Shown here: positions 25,203-34,918 of the stretch, one piece after another
How the letters are laid out: every line of letters begins with the position of its first letter
Position numbering within the stretch: position 1 is the first letter of the stretch
NCBI GenBank assembly: GCA_947497585.1
Contig: CANMHG010000006.1
Coordinates: 1 to 64,000, forward strand
Origin: an uncultured Bacillaceae bacterium
GTDB taxonomy: Bacteria > Bacillota > Bacilli > Bacillales > Bacillaceae_L
Direction of reading: 5' to 3'
Length of the DNA stretch: 64,000 nucleotides
Program-made: the position numbers and the translations under genes
Notes under the pieces: generated by a model
What the model saw: only the letters and a program-made list of their open reading frames with translations
Databases searched by the model: none
Told to the model about the DNA's origin: nothing

Positions 25203-25586
25203 TTAAACAAACAACTTAGTTACTTGGGTGACGACTTTCTTATCTTTTGTTGAAATCTTCTTAGGCTTTTTAGGTGTTACTACATTGTATTCGTCTAGAT
25301 GTTCTACAGAAGTAATTTGAAGATAAAATGCATCTGTATTTTTATCACCTTTAAGGTAGCCTTTTAAAATTTTCATTTTTTCAACTGACCCTTTAATTTT
25401 CCTGCTGTAATCCCAAATAATTTCATTCTGGTACGTTACGTCCATTTTCTCTTTAAAAGCGAGCGCTTCTGAAATAGCTTCCTGAGGTGTGTTAAAAAAA
25501 GAATTCGTTCTCTTCATTCTTTTTTTCTTAAATCCATCTCCTACGTGAACTTGGTATACCATATTTGTTGTCAAATTGGTTAACAT
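25203..25586 (-). CDS. Hypothetical protein, Lys-rich
   Basis: About 127 residues, basic, without a signal peptide or membrane helix. It contains VYQVHVGDGFKKKRMKR and a C-terminal Lys-rich stretch (TPKKPKKISTKDKK). I recognise no family. The start is uncertain: the ATG at 25586 directly abuts AGGAAGG, the in-frame TTG at 25574 is 12 bases from it, the ATG at 25562 is further, and the frame is open up to 25643. Convergent with the SET gene. Confidence 0.5.
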   Translation of the reverse strand: MLTNLTTNMVYQVHVGDGFKKKRMKRTNSFFNTPQEAISEALAFKEKMDVTYQNEIIWDYSRKIKGSVEKMKILKGYLKGDKNTDAFYLQITSVEHLDEYNVVTPKKPKKISTKDKKVVTQVTKLFV

Positions 25587-25643
25587 CCTTCCTGGATTGG
25601 TCTCTTGCCTACTGCCACCTGAGAATAAGCACCAGAAGACCAA

Positions 25644-25671
25644 GGGTATATCCCTTCTTACTAGTATACCC
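25644..25671. other. Inverted repeat upstream of the Lys-rich gene
   Basis: GGGTATA (25644-25650) and TATACCC (25665-25671) flank a 14-base spacer; a second nested palindrome (AAGGGTATATCCCTT) begins at 25642. It could be an operator for the minus-strand gene. 25672-25845 is otherwise AT-rich with a TATAAT at 25812-25817. Confidence 0.3.
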
Positions 25672-25845
25672 TACTCTTCCAATAACTACCACCGAAAGCA
25701 AAATCTTTCTAATCTTGTTACACTTGTACATGTCTCAATATACATATATATGTTAGTGAATAATAAGAAATGCTAGGGAATAATATTAAAAATGTACATA
25801 GTATGAGATAATATAATTATCTTTGTAGAAAAGGGCGGTTTATAT

Positions 25846-26016
25846 ATGAAAAGTAAAAAGAAGTTTAATGTAGATGATAAGGTATTGTTAGTCGCGACTG
25901 GTGAAACAGTGACAATCAGCAATTGTAGTTTTGTTGCGAATATGAAGAGATACTCTTATACGCTTAAGGAACATCCTAATACGTTCTATTTTGAAGAGGA
26001 ATTAAAGCCTATTTAA
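25846..26016 (+). CDS. Small protein, possibly SH3-like (56 residues)
   Basis: The peptide begins MKSKKKFNVDDKVLLVA and ends YFEEELKPI. Alternating hydrophobic and polar residues, with a G-E-T-V-x-I turn, suggest a small beta-barrel like SH3 or KOW-type modules, but that is only a pattern impression. AAAGGGCGG precedes the ATG by 7 bases and TATAAT lies at 25812-25817. No partner gene is adjacent. Function unknown. Confidence 0.6.
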   Translation: MKSKKKFNVDDKVLLVATGETVTISNCSFVANMKRYSYTLKEHPNTFYFEEELKPI

Positions 26017-26171
26017 GCAGAAATAGGTTGTTTCCTCTGATTTTCCTCGGAATGTTTTCTGCACTTGTCCCTCACCCAATTTGTCTAATGATGTAACACT
26101 AATGTTTTCTTATCGTCTAATAGGGTAGAGATAAAATATCCTCTCCTACTACAAGACAAGGAAGTGTTAGC

Positions 26172-26852
26172 ATGAAAAAGGTTTTAATTATAGTGCTTAG
26201 TCTGATCGTTTCGCTTAGTTTGGCGGGATGTGTAGAGAATTCTGACACAACTACTTCAGAACCTCCAGCAAAATCTACCGACGAACCGAAGGAACAGGTC
26301 AATAAAACACCACCAACTGAAAACAATAATGGAAATAATAATTCAGATGATGAACCTATCTCTGTTTCAGAAACGGCTCAAATCATTTTACAGTTACTAA
26401 AAAATAAAGATATGAAAACACTCTCAACACATGTACATCCGGAGCATGGGCTTCTTTTTTCTCCATATGTTTATGTGAATTCGGAAGAAGCTATTAAGCT
26501 TCAGTCTTCTGAAGTTGAAAGTTTCTTTGAAAGTCAGGAAAAGTATGTATGGGGAGTGCGCGACGGCAGTGGTGAACCGATTGAGTTAACACCTAGTGAG
26601 TATTATGAAGAATTTATTTACACTCATGATTTCCATACAGTTGACCCAATCATTGACGAGGTCCACCAACGCGGGAATATGATAAATAATATTAAAGAAG
26701 TCTTTCCTGAATCAACTGTTGTTGAATTTCATGTAGAAGGAACTGAAAAATATTCAGGCATGGACTGGGGCAGTTTGAATCTTGTGTTTCAAGAAGATAG
26801 TAATGGTGTGTTTTATCTTGTAGCTATTGTTCGTGATCAATGGACGATCTAA
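26172..26852 (+). CDS. Hypothetical lipoprotein
   Basis: A 226-residue predicted lipoprotein: signal peptide to LSLAGC (Cys20), then a Thr/Pro/Glu/Asn-rich linker (residues 21-65) and a globular domain. The domain contains LSTHVHPEHGLLFSPYVYV, a stretch I have seen in secreted proteins of unknown function, and ends LVAIVRDQWTI. AAGGAAGTG precedes the ATG. Monocistronic, with a strong terminator. Likely anchored on the outer face of the membrane. Confidence 0.8.
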   Translation: MKKVLIIVLSLIVSLSLAGCVENSDTTTSEPPAKSTDEPKEQVNKTPPTENNNGNNNSDDEPISVSETAQIILQLLKNKDMKTLSTHVHPEHGLLFSPYVYVNSEEAIKLQSSEVESFFESQEKYVWGVRDGSGEPIELTPSEYYEEFIYTHDFHTVDPIIDEVHQRGNMINNIKEVFPESTVVEFHVEGTEKYSGMDWGSLNLVFQEDSNGVFYLVAIVRDQWTI

Positions 26853-26857
26853 ATAAA

Positions 26858-26896
26858 AAGTGCTCGACACATTTTAGGTGTCTAGCACTTTTTTTA
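26858..26896. terminator. Terminator after the lipoprotein gene
   Basis: AAGTGCTCGACAC pairs, with one mismatch, with GTGTCTAGCACTT; TTTTTTTA follows on the plus strand. An A-run on the left makes it usable for the convergent minus-strand gene at 26909 as well. Confidence 0.88.
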
Positions 26897-26908
26897 ATGC
26901 AGTATAAA

Positions 26909-27373
26909 TTACACACATGTGAACGAACTAATTCTTCGTATGTCCGTCCCAAAGTAAACCCACATAAATCCTGTCCAGCGCCATCCTGACACAGATCTTC
27001 TTCCTAAAAAGGTTGGATAAAACCAGAACTGTTGGCCATTTGTTAGCCAAAGGTAAGTATACCGGAATAGGCAACCTCTAATGGATCCTGGATCTACAGC
27101 AAAAACACCTGCTTGCTGAGTTTGTGTCGGTGTAGCAGCTGGTGGTGGGCCTGGTGGTGGACCTCCAGCTTGGCTTTGGCCTGGTGATTGAAATGGCGGA
27201 CCACCTGATGGAATACCTAAAGGTGGACCTGATGGCGGACCCATTGGCCCTCCTGGTGGAAAAGGATTAAAAAATCTGTCATCATACATTAATTCACTTG
27301 GTTGGAACTGATTTGCATAGTTATATGAATCATGCCCATAACTGTAATTTAACTGTTCATGATATGGATACAT
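26909..27373 (-). CDS. Pro/Gly-rich protein with an aromatic C-terminal module
   Basis: A 154-residue protein with three parts: a Tyr/Asn/His-rich start, a Pro/Gly-rich centre (FPPGGPMGPPSGPPLG and similar, about residues 38-80), and a compact Trp/Tyr/Phe-rich end (RYTYLWLTNGQQFWFYPTFL; RRSVSGWRW; FGTDIRRISSF). The composition recalls spore-surface or envelope proteins of Bacillus, but no name can be given. ATG at 27373 has AAAGGAG 8 bases upstream; a GTG at 27382 overlaps that site. Confidence 0.75.
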   Translation of the reverse strand: MYPYHEQLNYSYGHDSYNYANQFQPSELMYDDRFFNPFPPGGPMGPPSGPPLGIPSGGPPFQSPGQSQAGGPPPGPPPAATPTQTQQAGVFAVDPGSIRGCLFRYTYLWLTNGQQFWFYPTFLGRRSVSGWRWTGFMWVYFGTDIRRISSFTCV

Positions 27374-27518
27374 TTGATGCACTCCTTTAACTTATAGGCT
27401 TACATCATCGTATTCATTTGTCTTGACCCATTCACCTTGTACAAGTGAAAAGGGCTAATGACTAATTTCTTAGAGGCTTGGTGAAGCACAGAATTGGGTG
27501 AAAACTCTTCATAATTAT

Positions 27519-27726
27519 GTCCTTCATCAAGGTGATGAAGGACATTACATAGTGAGCACCTAAACAAATTGTCCTTCATCATGGCTATGAAGGACATTAC
27601 ATGGTGAACACCTATTCAAATTGTCCTTCATCATGGCCATGAAGGACGTTACAAAGTAAACACTAATTAAAAAAGTCCTTCATCAAAAAGATGAAGGACA
27701 GTTTAGAGTGAACACCCACTCAAAAT
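27519..27726. repeat. Second 52-bp tandem array with 25-bp palindromic cores
   Basis: Four units begin at exactly 27519, 27571, 27623 and 27675. Each has a 25-bp inverted-repeat core, GTCCTTCAT...ATGAAGGAC, and a 27-bp AT-rich linker. Stem arms of 9-11 bp are constant while loops vary (AGG; CATGGCT; CATGGCC; AAAAA). The array starts 5 bases past the selO stop, so selO mRNA could carry four stem-loops in its 3' end. The flanking 27374-27518 shows no supported gene. Function unknown. Confidence 0.9.
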
Positions 27727-27730
27727 ATTA

Positions 27731-29200
27731 TCACGTCCCACAAAACGTCCGATACGGTTGGTCCGGATTATTTGGTAGCCTGCAGTATTCCTGCTGTTCC
27801 TCTTCATATGCATATGGTTGAGATAATACCTTAAGCAAACGTTCCATCACAGTATAGTCACCTTTGGCTACTGCTGCTTCAAGGGCTTCTTCTACCCTGT
27901 GGTTCCGAGGAATAATCGCAGGATTACTTTTACGCATCAACTCTAGTGAGGCTTCCTTTGATTCTTGCTGCCTATCAAGTCTTTCCTGCCATGCCTTATA
28001 CCAGCTCGAAAATACATCAGTTCCATAAAAGTCCAACTCTTCCTGCTTTCCGAGTGTTAGTGCACGGAACGTATTTGTAAAGTCAGCCTTATTATTTTGC
28101 ATAACCGTCAGTAGCTCTTGAATTAAGCTCTCATCTTGTTCTTCTTCACTAAGCAAACCTAATTTAGCTCTCATTCCTGTTAGCCAATATTGACGGAATA
28201 AAGAGGAAAATCCAGAGATGGCTTCTTGAGCAATTTCAACAGCCTTTTCTTGGTCTTCATGTAAAAGTGCCAACAAAGATTCAGCAAAGCGTGCTAAATT
28301 CCAACCAGCTATATAGGGTTGATTTCCATAAGCATAACGTCCTTGCCTATCAATTGAACTAAATACCGTTTCCGGGTCATATGTATCCATAAAAGCACAA
28401 GGTCCATAGTCAATCGTTTCCCCACTAATCGCCATGTTGTCTGTATTCATTACCCCATGGATAAAACCAACCATTTGCCACTTAGCAATTAATTCCGCCT
28501 GACGTTTGATGACTTCCTGAAGTAGTAAAAGATATTGACCTTCTTTTCCTTCAATTTCGGGATAATGTCGCTTAATTGTATAATCAGCTAATGCCTTAAT
28601 GTCCTCTTCTGTACCCCATGTAGCCACATACTGAAACGTACCAACACGGATATGACTAGACGCAACACGTGTAAGGATAGCCCCAGGTAAATCGTCTTCA
28701 CGAATAACTGCTTCTCCAGTTTTTACAACCGCTAAGCTTCTAGTAGTTGGGATGCCAAGCGCATGCATTGCTTCACTTATAATGTATTCTCGAAGCATTG
28801 GACCTAGAGCAGCTCGACCATCTCCTCCTCGAGAATAAGGCGTTCTCCCTGAACCTTTTAGCTGAATATCAACTCGATCTCCCTTTGGCGTGATTTGCTC
28901 ACCAAGCAAAATCGCCCTGCCATCCCCTAGCATATTAAAATGACCAAACTGATGACCAGCATAAGCTTGTGCTAATGGAGAAGCCCCCTCAGGAATTGCG
29001 TTACCAGAAAAAATATCCACTGCTTGCGGATCATTTAGGCTTGCAGCATTCAAGCCCAGCATTTCAGCCAATAAAGAATTTAAAATGACTAACTTCGGTG
29101 ATTGCACAGGAGTTGGATTTTGACTACTATAAAATGAGTTAGGCAACCGTGCATAACTGTTATCTATATTCCAACCTGCCTCTTTCGCATCTTTTGACAT
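27731..29200 (-). CDS. selO: SelO family protein adenylyltransferase (YdiU)
   Basis: A 489-residue pseudokinase-fold enzyme that transfers AMP from ATP to protein Ser/Thr/Tyr residues; in E. coli it is linked to the oxidative stress response. Conserved blocks: [58 protein letters not shown] and the C-terminal FCGT, whose Cys is redox-active in characterised members. The ATG is preceded by AAGGGAG. Single gene, with the palindrome array directly behind it. Confidence 0.92.
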   Translation of the reverse strand: MSKDAKEAGWNIDNSYARLPNSFYSSQNPTPVQSPKLVILNSLLAEMLGLNAASLNDPQAVDIFSGNAIPEGASPLAQAYAGHQFGHFNMLGDGRAILLGEQITPKGDRVDIQLKGSGRTPYSRGGDGRAALGPMLREYIISEAMHALGIPTTRSLAVVKTGEAVIREDDLPGAILTRVASSHIRVGTFQYVATWGTEEDIKALADYTIKRHYPEIEGKEGQYLLLLQEVIKRQAELIAKWQMVGFIHGVMNTDNMAISGETIDYGPCAFMDTYDPETVFSSIDRQGRYAYGNQPYIAGWNLARFAESLLALLHEDQEKAVEIAQEAISGFSSLFRQYWLTGMRAKLGLLSEEEQDESLIQELLTVMQNNKADFTNTFRALTLGKQEELDFYGTDVFSSWYKAWQERLDRQQESKEASLELMRKSNPAIIPRNHRVEEALEAAVAKGDYTVMERLLKVLSQPYAYEEEQQEYCRLPNNPDQPYRTFCGT

Positions 29201-29288
29201 GGTATCTCCCTTATCTCTTTTGACATTAATCTTTATTATTATCCTCTTTCTAATTAAGCACTATGCAAATGTGTCTTGCAGCAGTTCT

Positions 29289-30278
29289 TTATTTATCATA
29301 TCCTTTCGGATGAGCGGAATGCCACTTCCAAGCACTTTCAATGATCTGCTCAATAGATACCAATCGTGGTTTCCATCCAAGTTCATTTTCAGCTTTTACA
29401 GAAGAAGCGACTAGCTTTGCTGGGTCACCCAGTCGCCTCGGGGCCACTTCTGCCGAAATTTCAATACCAGTTACCTGCCTAGCTGCCTCAATTACTTCTT
29501 TCACCGAAAAACCGTTTCCATTTCCTAAATTGTAAATCCCGCTTTCACCCTTGTTTCGTAATCTTTCCATCGCTAACATATGGGCAGAAACCAAGTCTGT
29601 TACATGGATATAGTCTCTTATACATGTTCCATCATGTGTATCATAGTCATCACCGAAAATCATGATTTTCTCCCTTTGACCTAGAGCAACCTGAAGAACA
29701 AGGGGAATTAAATGCGTTTCAGGAGTATGGTCTTCTCCAATCTCCACTTCAAGATGTGCACCCGCTACATTAAAGTAACGTAAAATAACATGCTTGATTC
29801 CATATGCATGATCCGACCATTTCAATATCTTCTCAATTGCCAGCTTCGTTTCACCATAAGGGTTAGTTGGGTTTGTAGGATTTTCTTCTACAATAGGTAT
29901 ACAGTCTGGTTCCCCATAAGTAGCTGCTGTTGATGAAAATACAATTTTCTTCACATTGTATTTTTTCATTACTTTTAAAAGACACAACGTACCATACACA
30001 TTGTTTTCATAGTAATTTAAAGGATCTGACATACTTTCACCAACAAGAGAATCCGCAGCAAAATGCATGACAGCTTCAATCTCATTTTCAGAGAATACAC
30101 TCTCTAGAAACTCGTGGTCACGAAGATCACCTATATACAATTTTGCAGGACTTACTACTGCTTCTTTATGACCCGTTTGCAAATTATCAATAACAACAAC
30201 CTCTTCATACTTTGCAAGTAAATCTGCTACGGCATGACTCCCAATATAACCAGCTCCGCCACATACAAGCACTGCCAT
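29289..30278 (-). CDS. galE: UDP-glucose 4-epimerase
   Basis: A 329-residue short-chain dehydrogenase-type epimerase interconverting UDP-glucose and UDP-galactose (or the N-acetyl forms). NAD-binding GGAGYIGSH is at residues 7-15, with catalytic Ser-Thr (FSSTAATYG) and YxxxK (YGETK). Full length. Single gene between selO and the purine operon; no other gal gene is adjacent, so a role in cell-surface sugar supply is likely. Confidence 0.93.
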   Translation of the reverse strand: MAVLVCGGAGYIGSHAVADLLAKYEEVVVIDNLQTGHKEAVVSPAKLYIGDLRDHEFLESVFSENEIEAVMHFAADSLVGESMSDPLNYYENNVYGTLCLLKVMKKYNVKKIVFSSTAATYGEPDCIPIVEENPTNPTNPYGETKLAIEKILKWSDHAYGIKHVILRYFNVAGAHLEVEIGEDHTPETHLIPLVLQVALGQREKIMIFGDDYDTHDGTCIRDYIHVTDLVSAHMLAMERLRNKGESGIYNLGNGNGFSVKEVIEAARQVTGIEISAEVAPRRLGDPAKLVASSVKAENELGWKPRLVSIEQIIESAWKWHSAHPKGYDK

Positions 30279-30300
30279 ATTATCGCCTCTTTTCTCACTA

Positions 30301-30340
30301 ACTTAAAAAAACAGGAAACCAATGTAGATTTCCTGTTCTT
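30301..30340 (-). terminator. Terminator of the xpt operon
   Basis: AACAGGAAA (30310-30318) and TTTCCTGTT (30329-30337); on the minus strand TTTTTTAAG follows. Confidence 0.85.
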
Positions 30341-30356
30341 TACTAAGTTATATGAT

Positions 30357-31880
30357 TTAAGAAACGGCTTTTTGACCAACAGTTGTTAATTCTTCTTCTT
30401 TTACTGTGATGCTAGCAAGTTGATAAGCACAATACACTAAGAAGACCGACACCAATATATACGCTAATGAAAACTGAGGAGCTGCATTTAATGCTAGACC
30501 TGGTGCATGCATTAATCCTACGTAGGAAAGACCTGCTCCGACTAGTGAGAAAATACTCGCTCTTACATATTGTCTATCGATGATATAAACAGTGATAGCG
30601 CCTAAAATGATTGCAGTAAACATAGCCCCTTGTCCTAGAGGCACGATTCCTTCAGAGATTCCCGATACAACTTCACCAGCAGACTTGTTAAAACGAGTCA
30701 TCACATAGTTTGCAAAGTAAGGCAGCATCGCAATTGCTACAGCTGGGAAATATTTCGTTTCATTTGACTGGAATGCAGAGCCAACCATGGAAATACCAAC
30801 AAATACTAAGATTGGCGCCACTGCTGCTAGTGGGATTAGCGCAGCTAATGCAGCTATCACACCTGTCATTGCAGCAATTCCAAATACAATCGCATTAAGA
30901 ATACTGTATCCACGCCCCGCTCCCATTTTCTTAGAACCTACAGTCGCAATATAGACAGTTGTCGGGAATAATCCACCAAACACAGCTCCAAGCATTGTTC
31001 CAACACCATCAACTGCTTGGCACTCTCTTACATCATATGAATCACCCGCTGCTGCCATTGCATCAACATTGTTCATCGTTTCAATCGCATTATAAAGCGT
31101 AATTGGCAAAATAACAGCAAGTAATCCTATTAAGCTACCAAATAACAATGTCATACCATCAAATGCCGCTAAGCTTGGTAAAATTGGGTAAAAACCAACG
31201 TTTGCTAACCCTTCAACAAATTTAGTTGGAGATTGATAGCCAAGTGTAAATGCTAAAATTGTACCGATTAAAACTGCAAATAATGAAGTTGGGATTTTAA
31301 ATGGCATTGCTACTTTTCCAACAATCCCAACGATAATAATCACTAAAGTTACAAGACCTACAACTGGAATTGAAAATGTGTTGAATAGCATTTCACCAGC
31401 TATAAATGTAATTGCTACACCAGCAAGAGCCCCGAGCATAGCCGCTCTAGGAATTTGGTTACGAATCCAATTTCCTGTCACACTTACGATTGCTTCAATT
31501 AGACCACTTAAAAATGCTGCGCCAACAGCGATTTTCCACGCTAACTCAGGGTCATTCGTTAATGCTTTTGCCGGAGCAAGAACTCCAAATAAAAACACAA
31601 ACATTACAGGTGTACTAATTCCATAGGATAGTGCGGTTACATCTGTTCGACCTTCTTTTTTTGCTAGACGATTTGCCATGTAAGCATAATATAAATTACC
31701 AACCATTACGGCTACTGCTGCACCAGGAATTACTTTACCAAATACGATACTAGCTGGAAAGCCCATTCCTAGCATTGTTACAGCGATAATTACAAAGTTT
31801 GCTAGATTGTTTTGAAATAGTGCAAAGAAAGCATCTGTGTCTTCTTTTTTATACCACGGGTAGTTAATTGTTTGATTCAT
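30357..31880 (-). CDS. NCS2 family purine permease (AzgA-like)
   Basis: A 507-residue membrane transporter with about 13-14 helices. TALSYGISTPVMFVF and ITLYNAIETMNNVDAMAAAGDSYDVRE match the AzgA-like branch of nucleobase transporters. It lies 30 bases behind xpt under the same purine riboswitch. The position usually held by the xanthine permease PbuX suggests uptake of xanthine, hypoxanthine or guanine; substrate not resolved. GGAGAATATAAC precedes the ATG. Confidence 0.88.
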   Translation of the reverse strand: MNQTINYPWYKKEDTDAFFALFQNNLANFVIIAVTMLGMGFPASIVFGKVIPGAAVAVMVGNLYYAYMANRLAKKEGRTDVTALSYGISTPVMFVFLFGVLAPAKALTNDPELAWKIAVGAAFLSGLIEAIVSVTGNWIRNQIPRAAMLGALAGVAITFIAGEMLFNTFSIPVVGLVTLVIIIVGIVGKVAMPFKIPTSLFAVLIGTILAFTLGYQSPTKFVEGLANVGFYPILPSLAAFDGMTLLFGSLIGLLAVILPITLYNAIETMNNVDAMAAAGDSYDVRECQAVDGVGTMLGAVFGGLFPTTVYIATVGSKKMGAGRGYSILNAIVFGIAAMTGVIAALAALIPLAAVAPILVFVGISMVGSAFQSNETKYFPAVAIAMLPYFANYVMTRFNKSAGEVVSGISEGIVPLGQGAMFTAIILGAITVYIIDRQYVRASIFSLVGAGLSYVGLMHAPGLALNAAPQFSLAYILVSVFLVYCAYQLASITVKEEELTTVGQKAVS

Positions 31881-31910
31881 GTTATATTCTCCTATCTTTC
31901 TTAGGTTATT

Positions 31911-32510
<600 letters not shown>

Positions 32511-32522
32511 CTAAGCGAATGC

Positions 32523-32578
32523 AAAAAAGCCGAATGCTTAGAATTCACTAGACTACAAGTGATTTCTAAGCATTCGGC
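32523..32578 (-). terminator. Riboswitch expression-platform terminator
   Basis: A 15-bp perfect stem (32529-32543 with 32564-32578; GCCGAATGCTTAGAA on the RNA strand) is capped by an inner 5-bp stem and followed by six T on the minus strand. Bases 32551-32562 inside the capping region are complementary to the 3' side of the aptamer, giving the alternative antiterminator. Confidence 0.9.
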
Positions 32579-32643
32579 TAATCATTAAAATAGAAAAGCT
32601 AAAAAAAGCTTCCCCCATATAAAGACACCCAATTAGAACATCA

Positions 32644-32711
32644 CTTGTAGTCAAGTTATTTACGGTAACTTGGTAGAGACTCGTGGGCCATATTCCCACT
32701 ATTATACAAGG
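32644..32711 (-). ncRNA. Purine riboswitch aptamer (guanine type)
   Basis: On the minus strand: P1 CTTGTA...TACAAG closes a three-way junction with the conserved TATAAT, a P2 stem GTGGG/CCCAC, TCTACC and the L3 element CCGTAAAT. The discriminator position after GA in GACTACAAG is C, as in guanine-class aptamers, not the U of adenine riboswitches. It controls xpt and the NCS2 permease by transcription termination. Confidence 0.93.
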
Positions 32712-32828
32712 ATAGTTTATATTATTCGTATATGAGTGTGATTATAAATGAAACGAATATAAAATGGAACCCTTTTTTCTTAAATTACGAATAAAAAGTA
32801 TAACTGGATATTTTTGGTTCGTTATAAA

Positions 32829-33029
32829 CTATGCTTCATCACTTAAGCTTAACCACAAATCCATTATCCCATCTAGTTTTTGGGATAAATCTAGCTTTCG
32901 ATCATATAAGCTATTAAGCTCTTCATATTCAAGATTGCCCACAGCCATGGCCATATCTAAGTACCGAATTTCATCTTCAAGACTTTCAATTTTCGCCATT
33001 ACTTTGCTAGCTTCTTTCTTACTATCCTC
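32829..33029 (-). pseudogene. Detached C-terminal part of the ABC-F gene (frameshifted)
   Basis: Directly after the ABC-F stop another frame continues for 66 codons with EDSKKEASKVMAKIESLED and ends WLSLSDEA. This is the charged coiled-coil tail typical of ABC-F proteins. Removing one G from AGGAGG (33025-33030) would join the frames as ...NNL-EDSKKE.... An ATG at 32999 could give a separate 56-residue product. Sequencing error, natural frameshift or programmed frameshifting cannot be told apart here. Confidence 0.7.
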
Positions 33030-34758
33030 CTAAATTATTTCGTAGTGAGTTTTCATTTTTAACTTTAATTACAGGTGTTTCAATTTCCTGTGATTTCCCT
33101 TTCTCAACTTCAACCTTATATTCATCGTAGTTCCCTTGATAGCTTTTCAAGGAGTTGCCCTCGATTGCAACAATCCTTTCACCAATTTTGTTAATGAAAT
33201 AACGGTCGTGAGAAATGAAGAATATTGTACCTTCAAAATCCTCTAAAGCTTCTTCAAGGGTTTCGATAGAACGTATATCAAGATGGTTTGTTGGCTCATC
33301 AAGGATTAATAAATTGATATCCTGATACAAAAGCATCCCAAGCTTTAACCGGATTCTTTCTCCTCCAGACAAATGCTTAGCTTTTTTGAATACATCTCTT
33401 TTAAAAAACATAAATTTCGAAAGGTATTCCCGAGCCTTCCCCTCTGGCAAGGAGATATCCTCTCTAAACGTTTCAAGGACTGTAAACTCCTCGTTAGTAA
33501 ACTTTATTTTTTGTGGTAAATAGGCTGGCATAACATTTGCACCTAATTCTACTGCTCCACTATCTGGTTGTTCCTCGCCTAAAAGCATTTTTAAGAAAGT
33601 TGTTTTACCACTCCCATTAGGTCCAATTAAGCCGACTCTTTCCCCATATTGAACCATCATATCAGCATCCTTAAAGATCACCTTATCTTTATAGCTTTTA
33701 GTGAGTTTAAGGGCCTTAATCGTTTCCTTTCCAGACCGCTCTGATACTTGCAAATCTAGTTTCATATTCTTTCGTTCAAAAATAGGTTTATCAATTCTGT
33801 CCATTTTTTCAAGCTTCTTCTGAATACTGGCCGCACGTTTGAAAAACTTGTTATTATCGGCACGCATCGCCCAGTCTCTCAATTCAGTAACCTGCTTTTC
33901 CATACCTTTCACTTTCTTTTGCTGCTCTCTAAAATGCTCATATTGAATCCGCATATTTTCTTCCTTTTGGCTAATAAAGGAAGAGTAGTTACCCTTATAG
34001 GATTTGGATTCCATGTCCTCTATTTCAACAATTTTGTTAACAACTTTATCTAAGAAATAGCGGTCGTGGGAAACAATAATGACTATCCCTTTATAACTCT
34101 TTAAATACCCTTCAAGCCACTCGATCGCTTCCATATCTAAATGGTTTGTCGGTTCATCTAGTAACAAAATGTCTGGATTATGAATTAAAAGCTTCCCAAG
34201 GCCAACCGTGGTTTTCTCTCCACCACTTAATAAGTCAAAGTCTTTGTTCAAAAAGCTCTCAGAAAAATTAAGACCTGTGCAAACCTTGCCTACCTTTTCT
34301 TCACGCTCATACCCTCCTCTGACCTCAAACAGTTGAACAAGGTCACTATATTTATTTAGAGCCTTTTCAAGCGCATTATCTTCTAACACTTTCATTTGTT
34401 CTTCTAGCTCACGCATTTGATTCTCGATATCGACAACCTCTTTAAAAGCTATATTCAAAATATCGATTACTTTTAAGCCTTCAGGATAGACAGGTGTTTG
34501 TTCAAGGTAGGCCTTGGTTGCTTCTTTATGCAGATGAATAAGACCTTCATTATATCCGTAGCTTGAGGTTTGTGGATATCCTGGGTAGTAGTGCATAGGC
34601 TCGATCCCAGCAATTATTCTGAGAATCGTACTTTTGCCACTGCCGTTTGCCCCAATGATTCCGATTCTGTCTCCTTCGAATGCTTCTAAACTAAAATTGT
34701 TCACAACAAGTGTTGCATCCATATATTTTTTGATGCCATGTACTTTCAGTTCTAACAT
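33022..34758 (-). CDS. ABC-F family ATPase (ribosome-associated), 3' end frameshifted
   Basis: A 578-residue protein with two ABC domains and no membrane segment. Walker A motifs are GANGSGKST and GPNGSGKTT; signatures LLSGGEKTT and LSGGERIR; Walker B ILLLDEPTNHLD and LLILDEPTNHLD. The linker between domains is long and basic. ABC-F proteins act on the ribosome, some protecting it from antibiotics. The ATG at 34758 has AGAAGGA upstream. An attenuator-like terminator lies in the leader (34845-34884), often seen for antibiotic-responsive ABC-F genes. The normal coiled-coil tail is out of frame. Confidence 0.88.
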   Translation of the reverse strand: MLELKVHGIKKYMDATLVVNNFSLEAFEGDRIGIIGANGSGKSTILRIIAGIEPMHYYPGYPQTSSYGYNEGLIHLHKEATKAYLEQTPVYPEGLKVIDILNIAFKEVVDIENQMRELEEQMKVLEDNALEKALNKYSDLVQLFEVRGGYEREEKVGKVCTGLNFSESFLNKDFDLLSGGEKTTVGLGKLLIHNPDILLLDEPTNHLDMEAIEWLEGYLKSYKGIVIIVSHDRYFLDKVVNKIVEIEDMESKSYKGNYSSFISQKEENMRIQYEHFREQQKKVKGMEKQVTELRDWAMRADNNKFFKRAASIQKKLEKMDRIDKPIFERKNMKLDLQVSERSGKETIKALKLTKSYKDKVIFKDADMMVQYGERVGLIGPNGSGKTTFLKMLLGEEQPDSGAVELGANVMPAYLPQKIKFTNEEFTVLETFREDISLPEGKAREYLSKFMFFKRDVFKKAKHLSGGERIRLKLGMLLYQDINLLILDEPTNHLDIRSIETLEEALEDFEGTIFFISHDRYFINKIGERIVAIEGNSLKSYQGNYDEYKVEVEKGKSQEIETPVIKVKNENSLRNNLGG

Positions 34759-34844
34759 TGTTATTCCTTCTTTCATCCATAATGTTAGTTACGCTTTTAT
34801 GGACAGGCGAAAAGAAGACTTTCATTACTATAAAATTTTCAATA

Positions 34845-34884
34845 TAAAAAAAGACCGCAAGAAGATGTGTCTTCTTACAGTCTT
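34845..34884 (-). terminator. Intrinsic terminator in the ABC-F leader (possible attenuator)
   Basis: A 15-bp stem with two mismatches (34851-34865 with 34870-34884; AAGAAGA/TCTTCTT core, CACA loop) is followed by TTTTTTTAT on the minus strand. It ends about 87 bases before the ABC-F start codon. It could attenuate the ABC-F transcript or simply terminate the distant upstream gene. Confidence 0.75.
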
Positions 34885-34918
34885 AACTAGTCAGTGAGTA
34901 TAATTGTAGTAGTTTGCT

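Noticed and set aside
27400..27597. 65-codon minus-strand open frame
   Set aside because: It runs through two repeat units of the palindrome array and has no ribosome binding site.
32644..32711. Adenine riboswitch
   Set aside because: The discriminating base is C, not U, and the downstream genes are for xanthine/guanine salvage.
32764..33033. 89-codon plus-strand open frame
   Set aside because: It is antisense to the frameshifted ABC-F tail, whose coiled-coil composition is far more protein-like.
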